Source: Sphingomonas sp. IC-56 (GTDB lineage Bacteria; Pseudomonadota; Alphaproteobacteria; Sphingomonadales; Sphingomonadaceae). From it: a DNA stretch of 64,000 bases. This document shows, one piece after another, positions 29,412 through 37,902 of the stretch. Below the pieces are notes generated by a model. That model made no database searches. It had not been told where the DNA came from and saw only the letters and a list, made by a program, of their open reading frames with translations. Position 1 is the stretch's first letter; every line of letters starts with the position of its first letter. The DNA is taken from positions 20,430 to 84,429 of the forward strand of contig NZ_JAJNDV010000012.1 of the NCBI RefSeq assembly GCF_021043375.1. Direction: 5' to 3'. Both the position numbers and the translations under genes were made by a program.

Positions 29412-30227
29412 TTATTCCCCCCTTGCCGGATAGACGGCCATGCCGCCGCCCCAGTCCCCATAGGGAACGGGTGCGACACGGCAAAGATAGACTTCGTGTT
29501 CGGGCTGCGCTTCGATCGTAAAACCCGCGGCGCGCAGCATCGCCTGGCTCGCCGCCTTGTTGGGCGCCCACCAATTGGTCCAGTCATTCGCGAACTTGCG
29601 CTCGATGAAGTGCATCTTCGGATAGGCCGGATCGTCGAAATAGGCCGGCGGATTGTTGGTGCCGGGGACGTGGAAAGGATGGTCCTCGGGAACCTCCAGC
29701 ACGTCCTTCGACCCTTGCTGCATCGTCTGGAACAGCATCATGTCGCCGACGACATGCTCGCGGATCAGGTCGAGCGCCAAGAGCGGATGGCGCAGATGGT
29801 AGAGCACGCCCATGAAGATCACGAGGTCGAACTTCTCGCCCAGCGCGCCGACATCGTACACGTCGAGCCTGCGGAATTCGATGTCGGGAAAGCCCAGCGT
29901 CTGCGCGACGAAGCTGGCCTGCGCCAGATAATGGTCGTCGCTGTCGATCGCGACGACGCGGGCGGCGCCGCGCCGCTTCATCTCCATCGAATAAAAGCCG
30001 GCGTTGCAGCCGATGTCGAGCACGGTCTTGCCAGTCAGATCGGCGGGGATCGCATCGGCGAAGCGGGCGAACTTGAAGCGCGGATAGTCGCCCAGGAAGT
30101 GGTCGGGCGCGGTGGTGACGCCGTGGCCCAGGTCGATATTGTGGAACCAGGGGCCGAGCGCCTCGACCTGCGCGCGCAGTTCCGCGGCGCGGTCGCCGCC
30201 GGAGTGGATCGGAGCCATGTCGTTCAT
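29412..30227 (-). CDS. CmoB-like SAM-dependent methyltransferase (TIGR04290 type)
   Basis: This 271-residue enzyme resembles CmoB: the SAM motif TVLDIGCNAGFYSMEMKRRG, an acidic end of strand 2 (VVAIDSD), and LVIFMGVLYHLRHPLLALDL. I recognise it as the glycan-cluster methyltransferase family annotated TIGR04290, whose substrate is not established. The ATG at 30227 overlaps the phosphatase stop by 4 bp, and its TAA abuts the ATG of the glycosidase in the same frame. It probably methylates a sugar or sugar-linked intermediate. Confidence 0.82.
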   Translation of the reverse strand: MNDMAPIHSGGDRAAELRAQVEALGPWFHNIDLGHGVTTAPDHFLGDYPRFKFARFADAIPADLTGKTVLDIGCNAGFYSMEMKRRGAARVVAIDSDDHYLAQASFVAQTLGFPDIEFRRLDVYDVGALGEKFDLVIFMGVLYHLRHPLLALDLIREHVVGDMMLFQTMQQGSKDVLEVPEDHPFHVPGTNNPPAYFDDPAYPKMHFIERKFANDWTNWWAPNKAASQAMLRAAGFTIEAQPEHEVYLCRVAPVPYGDWGGGMAVYPARGE

Positions 30228-30820
30228 CGGCAAACCTCGTTGATGCTCAAGACTCGGGCGCCCCAGTCGCCCATTGCGATACGGCTGACCGAGGCGGGGT
30301 CCACGTCGAAGCGGTGAAAGGCGTCGAGCGAGAGGCCGAGCACCTGCGCCAGCGCGGCGCGGATGATGTCGCAGTGAGTGACGACGGCCACGTTCTCGCC
30401 GGGATGGTCGTGCGCAAGCCTCTGTAGATACGCGAACACCCGCGCCTGCGCCGCCGCCATGCTTTCGCCGCGCGGGGGCGTGGCGACCGCGCGCTGTTCG
30501 TTCCAATGGTGCCAATCGGGATCGTCGGACAGCGCCTCGAACGCGCGGCCGGTCCAGTCGCCGAAATCGATCTCGTTCAGCGGCTCGGCGATCTCCACCT
30601 CCAGGCTCCTGCCCGCTGCAATCGCGGCGGCGGTTTCGCGGGCGCGCTGCACCGGGCTGGAGTGGATCGCGACGAACTCATGGAGGCGCAGGTGATCGGC
30701 CAGAAGCTCCGCCTCGCTTTGCCCAGCCGGCGACAGCCCGATGCCGGGCATGCGCCCGGACAGGATCTTCCCCAGATGCGCGTGCGACGCGTGCCGGATG
30801 AGGGATATCGTCGCCGTCAC
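30224..30820 (-). CDS. Histidine phosphatase (phosphoglycerate-mutase-like)
   Basis: This 198-residue protein has the RHG-type catalytic motif in variant form, LIRHASHAHLGK (RHA instead of RHG). Companion residues are in SSPVQRARETA, EIDFGDWTG and VTHCDIIRAAL. It probably dephosphorylates a sugar phosphate in the glycan pathway. The start is taken as GTG 30820, with GGAGCC upstream; a longer frame would add 71 non-domain residues across the promoter region. It is the first gene of the minus-strand glycan operon. Confidence 0.82.
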   Translation of the reverse strand: MTATISLIRHASHAHLGKILSGRMPGIGLSPAGQSEAELLADHLRLHEFVAIHSSPVQRARETAAAIAAGRSLEVEIAEPLNEIDFGDWTGRAFEALSDDPDWHHWNEQRAVATPPRGESMAAAQARVFAYLQRLAHDHPGENVAVVTHCDIIRAALAQVLGLSLDAFHRFDVDPASVSRIAMGDWGARVLSINEVCR

Positions 30821-30884
30821 TACGCGCAGAGGCTCCCGAAAAGCGCAGCGGAAGCGCGACCCTGCGCCCCGAACAGCTTCTACA

Positions 30885-30910
30885 AACCTCCCTCCCCGCC
30901 CAACGGTTCC
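30885..30910 (-). promoter_or_regulatory. Putative EcfG-type promoter for the phosphatase-methyltransferase-glycosidase operon
   Basis: On the minus strand GGAAC (30910-30906) is followed after 17 nt by GGTT (30888-30885), one base off the EcfG consensus GGAAC-N16/17-CGTT. It lies about 65 bp upstream of the phosphatase start. Confidence 0.4.
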
Positions 30911-30928
30911 GTTATCGGAACGATTCCG
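30906..30928. promoter_or_regulatory. Overlapping palindromes in the divergent glycan-operon promoter
   Basis: GTTCCG-TTAT-CGGAAC (30906-30921) is a perfect 6-bp inverted repeat. CGGAA-CGA-TTCCG (30916-30928) is a second one sharing its right arm. Another GGAAC occurs at 30939. The palindromes overlap the proposed minus-strand -35 box, so they are candidate operators that could control both operons. Confidence 0.4.
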
Positions 30929-31089
30929 CGCGGCACGTGGAACAAAGAAGAAGAAGAAGCATTGAGGGTTGCGAGGGCGAAACGGAAAAGTCAGCCCGCT
31001 AGTGCTTTGTAACCTAAATCGATTCGCTGGCAATCCCGTGCGGTGGGCCCATCCGCCCGAGCGCGAACAAGACGAAAATGGGGGTATAG

Positions 31090-32208
31090 TTGTCCGAGAC
31101 CATCCTGATCACCGGCGGCGCAGGCTTTATCGGCCGCTTCGTCACCAAGGAACTCCTGCGCCGCGGCAACAAGGTCCGCGTGCTCGACAGCCTGATCGAG
31201 CAGGTTCACGGCCCTGACGCGACGCTCCCCGCCGACATTGCCGGCGATGTCGAGTTCATCCGCGCCGACATCCGCGACGGCGACAAGGTCGCAAAGGCGC
31301 TGAAGGGCGCAGACAGCGTCATCAACCTGGCGGCCGAAGTCGGCGTCGGCCAGTCGATGTACGAAGTCGAGCGCTACACCAGCGCCAATGATGTCGGCAC
31401 CGCGGTGCTGTTCGAGCGGCTGATCGACAATCCCGTGCGCCGGGTGGTCACCGCTTCTTCCATGTCGATCTATGGCGAAGGGCTGTACCGCGACGCCGAT
31501 GGCAATCTGGTGGAGAATGCCGAGCGCGGCGTGATCAAGGATGGCCAAGCCAATTGGGAGCCGACCGACGCGCAGGGCCGCCCGCTGACCCCGGTCGCAA
31601 CGCCCGAGTGGAAGCGCCCGAGCCTGTCGTCGATCTATGCGCTTAACAAGTACGTCCAGGAGCGCACCACGCACATCATGGGCCGTCCGTACGGCATCGA
31701 GAGCGTGTGCCTGCGACTGTTCAACGTCTATGGCCCCGGCCAAGCGCTGTCGAACCCCTACACCGGCGTGCTGGCGATCTTCGCCTCGCGCCTGCTGAAC
31801 GGCCAGAAGCCGATGATCTTCGAGGATGGCGAGCAGCGCCGCGACTTCGTCCATGTGACCGATGTCGCCCGCGCCTTTGCCGACGCGCTCGTCCATCCCG
31901 ACGTGGTCGGCGAAACCTTCAACGTCGGTTCGGGCAATGACCGCTCGGTGACGCAGGTCGCGCAGGCACTCGCCCAGGCAATGGGCAAGAACGACATCCA
32001 GCCCGAGATCGTCGGCAAGTCGCGCACCGGCGACATCCGCCATTGCTTCTGCGACACCGGCCTCGCCGCCGAGAAGTTCGGGTTCAAGGCGACCACCGAC
32101 TTCCAGGAAGGTCTGGCCGAACTCGCCGGCTGGGTCGCCGAACAGACTGCGGTCGACAATGTCGCCAAGGCGCGCGCCGAGCTCGAAAAGCGGGGCCTGG
32201 TCGCGTGA
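31090..32208 (+). CDS. NAD-dependent nucleotide-sugar epimerase/dehydratase 1
   Basis: This 372-residue extended SDR has the NAD motif ITGGAGFIGRFVTKELLRRG, a serine-containing SSMSIYGEG segment, and YALNK as the catalytic Tyr-Lys pair. RLFNVYGPGQALSNPYTGV and FVHVTDVARAFADAL are typical UDP-glucose 4-epimerase-like features. The predicted start is TTG 31090 behind a G-rich Shine-Dalgarno. It begins a six-gene run in which every junction overlaps by 4 bp. The exact sugar is not deducible. Confidence 0.87.
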   Translation: MSETILITGGAGFIGRFVTKELLRRGNKVRVLDSLIEQVHGPDATLPADIAGDVEFIRADIRDGDKVAKALKGADSVINLAAEVGVGQSMYEVERYTSANDVGTAVLFERLIDNPVRRVVTASSMSIYGEGLYRDADGNLVENAERGVIKDGQANWEPTDAQGRPLTPVATPEWKRPSLSSIYALNKYVQERTTHIMGRPYGIESVCLRLFNVYGPGQALSNPYTGVLAIFASRLLNGQKPMIFEDGEQRRDFVHVTDVARAFADALVHPDVVGETFNVGSGNDRSVTQVAQALAQAMGKNDIQPEIVGKSRTGDIRHCFCDTGLAAEKFGFKATTDFQEGLAELAGWVAEQTAVDNVAKARAELEKRGLVA

Positions 32209-33281
32209 GCGGCGCCGTGCAGGACGACCGGCCGATCCTGATCACGGGCGGCGCGGGCTTTATCGGTTCCAACTTGGCCGACCGGCTGGCGGGCGAAGGC
32301 CATTCGGTCATCGTCTATGACGCGCTGAGCCGCCCAGGCGTGGAAAGCAACCTGCGCTGGCTCCAGCAGCGCCACCACAACCGGATCGAAGCCATTATCG
32401 GCGACATCCGCGACGAGGCAGCGGTCGCGCACGCCGCGCGCCGTGCCAAGGCGGTGTTTCACCTGGCGGCACAGGTGGCGGTGACGACCAGCATGGTCGA
32501 TCCGCGCGACGATTTCGAGATCAACATCCGCGGCACGCTCAACGTCCTCGACGCGCTACGCGAGAGCAAGACGCCGGTCGTCTTCGCCTCGACCAACAAG
32601 GTCTATGGCGACCTGATCGACCTCGATTTCGCGCTGGAGGACGAGGCCTATGTGCCCACCGATCCGCGCATCCGCGACCATGGCATAGGAGAGGATCGGC
32701 CGCTCGACTTCCATACGCCCTATGGGTGTTCGAAGGGGGCGGCCGACCAATATGTGCTCGACTATGCGCGCAGCTTTGGCGTGCCGACCGCGGTGCTGCG
32801 GATGAGCTGCATCTATGGCCACCGCCAGATGGGCACCGAAGACCAGGGCTGGGTCGCCCACTTCCTGATCCGCGCGCTCGAAGGCAAGCCGATCACCCTG
32901 TACGGCGACGGCCATCAGGTCCGCGACATCCTGGACGTCTCCAACGCCGTCGAGGCCTATGTCCAGGCCTGGAAGAAGATCGAGGAGGTCTCCGGCCGCG
33001 CCTTCAATCTGGGTGGCGGTCCGCAGAACGCCGTCAGCCTGCGCCAGCTGCTCGCGCATATCGGCGACTTGATCGGCCGCCCGATCGAGATCGAGTATTC
33101 GGACTGGCGCGCGGGCGATCAGCGCTACTTCGTCGCCGATACCCGCTCTGCGCAGGCCGCGCTTGATTTGAGCCCCAAGGTGCCGTGGCGCGAGGGTGTT
33201 GCGCGGCTGGCCAGCTGGCTGGCCGAGGAACGCGGCTTCACGCTCTCGCCCGCGCCAGAGCGGGAACGCCTGACTGCATGA
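32205..33281 (+). CDS. NAD-dependent nucleotide-sugar epimerase 2 (CDP-paratose 2-epimerase-like)
   Basis: This 358-residue extended SDR has LITGGAGFIGSNLADRLAGE, FASTNKVYGDL, and the catalytic TPYGCSKGAADQYV. The TNKVYGD motif and the following long insertion are features of CDP-paratose/CDP-tyvelose epimerases. The GTG at 32205 overlaps the previous TGA (GTGA). Two different epimerases in one operon suggest an unusual or rare sugar donor. Confidence 0.87.
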   Translation: MSGAVQDDRPILITGGAGFIGSNLADRLAGEGHSVIVYDALSRPGVESNLRWLQQRHHNRIEAIIGDIRDEAAVAHAARRAKAVFHLAAQVAVTTSMVDPRDDFEINIRGTLNVLDALRESKTPVVFASTNKVYGDLIDLDFALEDEAYVPTDPRIRDHGIGEDRPLDFHTPYGCSKGAADQYVLDYARSFGVPTAVLRMSCIYGHRQMGTEDQGWVAHFLIRALEGKPITLYGDGHQVRDILDVSNAVEAYVQAWKKIEEVSGRAFNLGGGPQNAVSLRQLLAHIGDLIGRPIEIEYSDWRAGDQRYFVADTRSAQAALDLSPKVPWREGVARLASWLAEERGFTLSPAPERERLTA

Positions 33282-34390
33282 GCGGGGCGGCACCTCTCAA
33301 GCTCCTGATGACGGCGGACGCGGTGGGCGGGGTCTGGCAATATGCGCTGGACCTCGCCGCCGCGCTGGCGCCCCATGGCGTCCAGACGACGCTGGCGGTG
33401 CTTGGCCCCTCGCCCAGCGCCGCGCAGCGCGCCGAAGCCAAGCGGGTAAAGCGCCTCACGCTGGTGGACACGCAACTACCGCTCGACTGGCTGTGCGATG
33501 CGCCCGAGCCGGTGCTTGCCGCGGGCGAGGCGATCGCCGCCCTCGCGCGCAAGATCGGCGCCGACCTTGTCCAGCTCAACATGCCGACCCTGGGCGCTCG
33601 GGCGCGGTTCGACGTGCCCGTCGTCGCCGTGACGCATGGCTGTGTCGCCACCTGGTGGGAGGCGGCGTTTGGCGGCGATCTGGCCCCGCAATATCGCTGG
33701 CACCGCCTGTTGATGCACGAAGGGCTGCACGCCACCGACCAGGTCGTCGCGCCGAGCGCCGCTTACGCCGCCACCATCGCGCGCCATTATGGGCTGAGCA
33801 GCACGCCGCACGCCATCCACAATGGCCGCAACCCGCTGGCCCCGATGCCGAGCTCCGCGCCGCAGGACTTCGCCTTCACCGCCGGGCGGTTATGGGATCA
33901 GGTCAAGGGCGTCCGGACGCTCGACCGTGCCGCGGCCTGGCTGTCGGTCCCCTTCTGCGCGGCCGGTGCCGTACGCGGGCCGCATGGCGAGACCATCGAG
34001 CTCCAGCACCTCCACCCGCTCGGCCACTTGTCGACCGAAGCGCTCGCCCGTCGCCTCGCCGCGCGGCCGGTGTTCGTGTCCGCCGCCAGCTTCGAGCCGT
34101 TTGGGCTGGCCGTACTCGAAGCCGCGCATGCCGGCTGCCCGCTGGTGCTGTCGGATATCGACACCTTCCGCGAGCTTTGGGACGATGCCGCGCTGTTCGT
34201 TTCGCCGGATGACGAGGCCGGCTATGCCGACGCCATCGAGGCGATCCTGAAGGACCCCGTGCTGCGCCACCGGCTGGGCGAGGCCGCCCGCAGCCGCGCC
34301 GCGCGCTACACGCCGCAAGCCAAGGCTGCCGCCATGGCCGCTTTGTTCACCGACCTTGCCGCCAAGGCACCTGCGAAACGAGCCGCATGA
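33278..34390 (+). CDS. Glycosyltransferase family 4 (GT-B fold)
   Basis: This 370-residue protein opens with KLLMTADAVGGVWQYALDLA, the glycine-containing acceptor-side motif. The C-terminal donor domain includes FTAGRLWDQVKGVRTLDRAA and the E-x7-E motif FEPFGLAVLEAAHAGCPLVL. It has no membrane segments and is cytoplasmic. ATG 33278 and its own TGA both overlap neighbouring genes by 4 bp. It is the one classical transferase in the run, followed by three CgeB-like ones. Confidence 0.88.
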   Translation: MSGAAPLKLLMTADAVGGVWQYALDLAAALAPHGVQTTLAVLGPSPSAAQRAEAKRVKRLTLVDTQLPLDWLCDAPEPVLAAGEAIAALARKIGADLVQLNMPTLGARARFDVPVVAVTHGCVATWWEAAFGGDLAPQYRWHRLLMHEGLHATDQVVAPSAAYAATIARHYGLSSTPHAIHNGRNPLAPMPSSAPQDFAFTAGRLWDQVKGVRTLDRAAAWLSVPFCAAGAVRGPHGETIELQHLHPLGHLSTEALARRLAARPVFVSAASFEPFGLAVLEAAHAGCPLVLSDIDTFRELWDDAALFVSPDDEAGYADAIEAILKDPVLRHRLGEAARSRAARYTPQAKAAAMAALFTDLAAKAPAKRAA

Positions 34391-35514
34391 AGATCGTCTA
34401 TTTCACGCATTCGCTGTCCAGCTGCTGGAACCACGGCAACGCCCACTTCCTGCGCGGCGTCCTGCGCGATCTGATCGCGCGGGGCCATGAGGTCTCGGTG
34501 TGGGAGCCCGAAGGCGCCTGGAGCCTGCAGAACCTGGTTGCCGATCATGGCGAGGCGGGACTCGACGCCTATCGCCAGGCCTATCCCGAGCTGAGCTCGC
34601 GCACCTACACGCCGCTCGCCCAGCTCGACCGGCTGGTGGACGGCGCCGACCTGGTGATCGTGCACGAATGGAACGACCATCATCTCGTCGCCCGGTTGGG
34701 CGCGATCCGCCGGGGTGGCGCGCCCTTTACCCTGCTCTTCCACGACACGCACCACCGCGCGGTCAGCGAGCCGGCGTCGATGCAGGCCTATGACTTGGAG
34801 GATTATGACGGCGTGCTCGCATTCGGCGAGACGCTGTCCGAAGTGTATCGTGGCTGGGGCTGGCAGGGCCGCGTCTGGACTTGGCACGAAGCCGCCGACA
34901 CGCGCCACTTCCACCCGCCCGCACAGGAGCAGGAGCGCCAAGGGCTGGTCTGGATCGGCAATTGGGGCGACGGCGAGCGCACCACTGAGTTGGAAGACTT
35001 CCTGTTCCGCCCGGCGCAGGAAACCAACCTGCCGCTCGACATCTACGGCGTGCGCTATCCTGACGAGGCCAAGGCCACCCTGGCGCGCTATGGCGTGCGC
35101 TATCATGGCTGGGCGCCGAACGCCCGCGCGCCGGAGATATTCGCCCGCCATCTTGCCACCGTGCATGTGCCGCGCCGCTTCTACAGCACGATCCTGCCCG
35201 GCATCCCGACGATCCGCGTGTTCGAGGCGCTGGCCTGCGGCATTCCGCTGGTCTCCGCGCCGTGGGAGGATGCCGAGCATCTGTTCCGGCCCGGCCAGGA
35301 TTATCTGGTCGCGCGCAACGGTGCCGAGATGACGCGCCAGCTTCGCGATCTCCAGAATGACGCGGGCCTGCGCGAGCATCTGGTCCAGAGCGGGCTGGAG
35401 ACCATCCTCGACCGCCACACCTGCGCGCACCGCGTCGACGAGCTGCTCGACATCGTCGCCACGCTCCGTCCGCAAACCGCCACTCCCGACCGCCATCAGA
35501 GGATCGTCGCGTGA
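34387..35514 (+). CDS. CgeB-like glycosyltransferase 1
   Basis: This 375-residue GT-B protein is related to the Bacillus spore maturation protein CgeB. It starts MKIVYFTHSLSSCWNHGNAH and contains a donor-site-like RVFEALACGIPLVSAPWEDA. ATG overlaps the GT4 stop by 4 bp. It is the first of three consecutive paralogues sharing N-terminal opening and C-terminal domain layout, which suggests successive sugar additions by diverged copies. Confidence 0.82.
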   Translation: MKIVYFTHSLSSCWNHGNAHFLRGVLRDLIARGHEVSVWEPEGAWSLQNLVADHGEAGLDAYRQAYPELSSRTYTPLAQLDRLVDGADLVIVHEWNDHHLVARLGAIRRGGAPFTLLFHDTHHRAVSEPASMQAYDLEDYDGVLAFGETLSEVYRGWGWQGRVWTWHEAADTRHFHPPAQEQERQGLVWIGNWGDGERTTELEDFLFRPAQETNLPLDIYGVRYPDEAKATLARYGVRYHGWAPNARAPEIFARHLATVHVPRRFYSTILPGIPTIRVFEALACGIPLVSAPWEDAEHLFRPGQDYLVARNGAEMTRQLRDLQNDAGLREHLVQSGLETILDRHTCAHRVDELLDIVATLRPQTATPDRHQRIVA

Positions 35515-36593
35515 AGATCGCCTTTTACGGCTCCAGCCTGCTCTCGTCCTACTGGAACGGGGCTGCGACCTATTATCGCGGCATCCTGAAGGCGCTCGCG
35601 GCCCATGGCCACGAGATCACCTTCTACGAACCCGACGCGTTCGACCGGCAGCAGCATCGCGACATCGATCCGCCCGCTTATGCCAAGGTCGTGGTGTATC
35701 CGGCGACTGCCGACGCGCTGAACAAAGTGCTCAACGCTGGCGGCGACGCCGATGTCGTGGTGAAGGCCAGCGGCGTCGGCGTGTTCGATGCCGAGCTGAT
35801 CCAGGGCATTGCGCGCCACCGCAACGCGATCCGCATCTTCTGGGACGTCGACGCCGCCGCGACGCTGGACGAGATGCGCCACGACGCCGACCATCCGGTC
35901 CATGCCGCGCTCGGCGATCTCGACATGGTGCTGACCTATGGCGGCGGTCCGCCCGTAATCAACGCCTATGAGGGCTTCGGCGCCAAGCGCTGCATCCCCG
36001 TCTACAACGCGCTCGATCCGGAGACGCATCACCCGGCGCCGCGCAACGATCGCTTCGCCGCCGATCTCGGCCTGCTTGCCAACCGCCTGCCCGACCGTGA
36101 GGCGCGGATCGAAGAGTTCTTCCTGCACGCCGCCGCTTTGCTGCCGGACCGGAAATTCATGCTGGGTGGCAATGGCTGGCACGACAAGGCGATGACGGAC
36201 AACGTCCGGGCGATCGGCCATGTCGGCACCGCCGATCACAACGCGTTCAACTGCACGCCGAACGCCGTGCTCAACGTCGCGCGCGATTCGATGGCGAATA
36301 TCGGCTTCTCACCCGCGACCCGCGTGTTCGAGGCCGCCGGCGCCGCCGCCTGCCTGATCACCGATGCCTGGGAAGGCATCGAGCAGTTCCTGAAGCCGGA
36401 CGAGGAAGTGCTGGTCGCGCGCGACGGCCAGGATGTGGCCGAACATCTGAAGGCGCTGACGCCCGAGCGTGCCCGCGCGATCGGCGACGCCGCACTCGCT
36501 CGCGTGCTTGCCGAGCACACCTATGAACTGCGCGGGCATCAGGTTCATGCCATCCTGACCGAGCAGCGTGCGCGCATGAGCGTGCCGGCATGA
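35511..36593 (+). CDS. CgeB-like glycosyltransferase 2
   Basis: This 360-residue paralogue starts MKIAFYGSSLLSSYWNGAAT. The C-terminal donor region reads RVFEAAGAAACLITDAWEGI and FLKPDEEVLVARDGQDV, a common form in CgeB-type proteins. The GTG start overlaps the preceding TGA by 4 bp. It lacks transmembrane segments. Acceptor and donor sugar are unknown. Confidence 0.82.
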   Translation: MKIAFYGSSLLSSYWNGAATYYRGILKALAAHGHEITFYEPDAFDRQQHRDIDPPAYAKVVVYPATADALNKVLNAGGDADVVVKASGVGVFDAELIQGIARHRNAIRIFWDVDAAATLDEMRHDADHPVHAALGDLDMVLTYGGGPPVINAYEGFGAKRCIPVYNALDPETHHPAPRNDRFAADLGLLANRLPDREARIEEFFLHAAALLPDRKFMLGGNGWHDKAMTDNVRAIGHVGTADHNAFNCTPNAVLNVARDSMANIGFSPATRVFEAAGAAACLITDAWEGIEQFLKPDEEVLVARDGQDVAEHLKALTPERARAIGDAALARVLAEHTYELRGHQVHAILTEQRARMSVPA

Positions 36594-37657
36594 AGCTGGT
36601 CGTTCTCGGCCTGTCGCTCTCCTCGTCTTGGGGCAACGGCCACGCCACCACCTTTCGCGCGCTGTTGAAGGCGTTCGCGGCGCGCGGGCACGACATTCTG
36701 TTCCTGGAACGCGACGTGCCCTGGTACCGCAACAGCCGCGACATGCCGGAGCCGGGCTTTTGCCGGCTGGAATATTATAGCGACCTGGCGGACCTGAACC
36801 GCTTCGAGGCCGAGATTTGCGGCGCCGATGCGGTGATGGTCGGCTCCTATGTTCCAGAGGGTGTCGAAGTGGCGCGCTATGTCCAGAACCGGGCGGAGGG
36901 CGTGACAAGCTTCTACGACATCGACACGCCGGTTACGCTCGCGAAGCTGGAACGCGGCGACTTCGAATATCTCTCGCCCGAAGTGATCCCGGGCTATGAC
37001 GTGTATTTCTCGTTCACCGGCGGGCCGACGCTCGACCGGCTGGAGCGGCAATATGGCTCGCCAGCAGCGCGGCCGCTCTACTGCTCGGTCGACGCGACTG
37101 CCTATCGCCCGCTCGATGTGGCGAAGAAGTGGGATCTGTCGTACCTCGGCACCTACAGCCCCGACCGGCAGCCAACGCTGGAGCGGCTGCTGATCGAGCC
37201 GGCACGTGCGCGCCCCGATTTGCGCTTCGTCGTCGCCGGACCGCAATATCCCGAGAATATCGAGTGGCCGGCCAATGTCGAGCGGATCGACCACCTGCCG
37301 CCCGCCGAGCATGCCGAATTCTACAGCGCGTCGCGCTTTACGCTGAACGTCACCCGCGCCGACATGATCGCCGCCGGCTGGTCGCCCTCGGTCCGCATCT
37401 TCGAGGCATGCGCATGCGGGACGCCGATCATCTCCGACATCTGGGACGGGATCGAGACGGTGCTGGAGCCCGGCCGCGAGATCATCCTGGCGAAGACCGC
37501 CGACGATGTCCTGAGCGCGCTCGCCAGCGACGCCGACGCGCTTGGGGAAGCGGCCCGCACCCGCGTGCTCGCCGAACACACCGCCGAACACCGCGCCGCC
37601 GAACTGGAAACGCATCTTCAGGAAGCGCTGACCGAACCGATGCTGGCTACCGCGTAG
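36590..37657 (+). CDS. CgeB-like glycosyltransferase 3
   Basis: This 355-residue paralogue starts MKLVVLGLSLSSSWGNGHAT. The conserved region RIFEACACGTPIISDIWDGI and VLEPGREIILAKTADDV match the other two copies. ATG overlaps the previous stop by 4 bp. It is the last gene of the plus-strand glycan operon; a 53-bp gap follows before a small unrelated gene. Confidence 0.82.
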   Translation: MKLVVLGLSLSSSWGNGHATTFRALLKAFAARGHDILFLERDVPWYRNSRDMPEPGFCRLEYYSDLADLNRFEAEICGADAVMVGSYVPEGVEVARYVQNRAEGVTSFYDIDTPVTLAKLERGDFEYLSPEVIPGYDVYFSFTGGPTLDRLERQYGSPAARPLYCSVDATAYRPLDVAKKWDLSYLGTYSPDRQPTLERLLIEPARARPDLRFVVAGPQYPENIEWPANVERIDHLPPAEHAEFYSASRFTLNVTRADMIAAGWSPSVRIFEACACGTPIISDIWDGIETVLEPGREIILAKTADDVLSALASDADALGEAARTRVLAEHTAEHRAAELETHLQEALTEPMLATA

Positions 37658-37710
37658 CGCGAGTGCTAGCGGGCCTGTGGCCGGATCGTCCGGCCACAGG
37701 AGTCTCTTGA

Positions 37711-37890
37711 GTGTCCGAGCGTTTTGAGCGCCACCGCCAGCCCTGGCGGCCCGACGAAGTCCAGAAGCTGCACACGCTGGCCAAGAAGGGCATGGCGCTC
37801 AAGGCGATCGCCAAGGCGCTGACCCGCAGCGAGGAGTCAGTGAAGGAGCGCGCCAAGCTCGACGGGCTGAACATCGCCAAGCTGCACTGA
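37711..37890 (+). CDS. Small GcrA/HTH-like protein (59 aa)
   Basis: This short gene starts at GTG 37711 behind ACAGGAG and encodes 59 residues: an N-terminal WRPDEVQKLHTLAKKGMALK followed by AIAKALTRSEESVKERAKL. The pattern (trp, short helix, AIAKAL, then a recognition-like helix) recalls the GcrA/Myb-type HTH found in alphaproteobacterial regulators. That is a resemblance only. It lies 12 bp before the flavoprotein gene and may be cotranscribed. Confidence 0.65.
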   Translation: MSERFERHRQPWRPDEVQKLHTLAKKGMALKAIAKALTRSEESVKERAKLDGLNIAKLH

Positions 37891-37902
37891 GGCGACACCC
37901 GC

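Noticed and set aside
29412..30515. Longer methyltransferase start reaching into the phosphatase gene
   Set aside because: The ATG at 30227 overlaps the phosphatase stop by 4 bp as at the other junctions, and the extension translates phosphatase sequence in a wrong frame.
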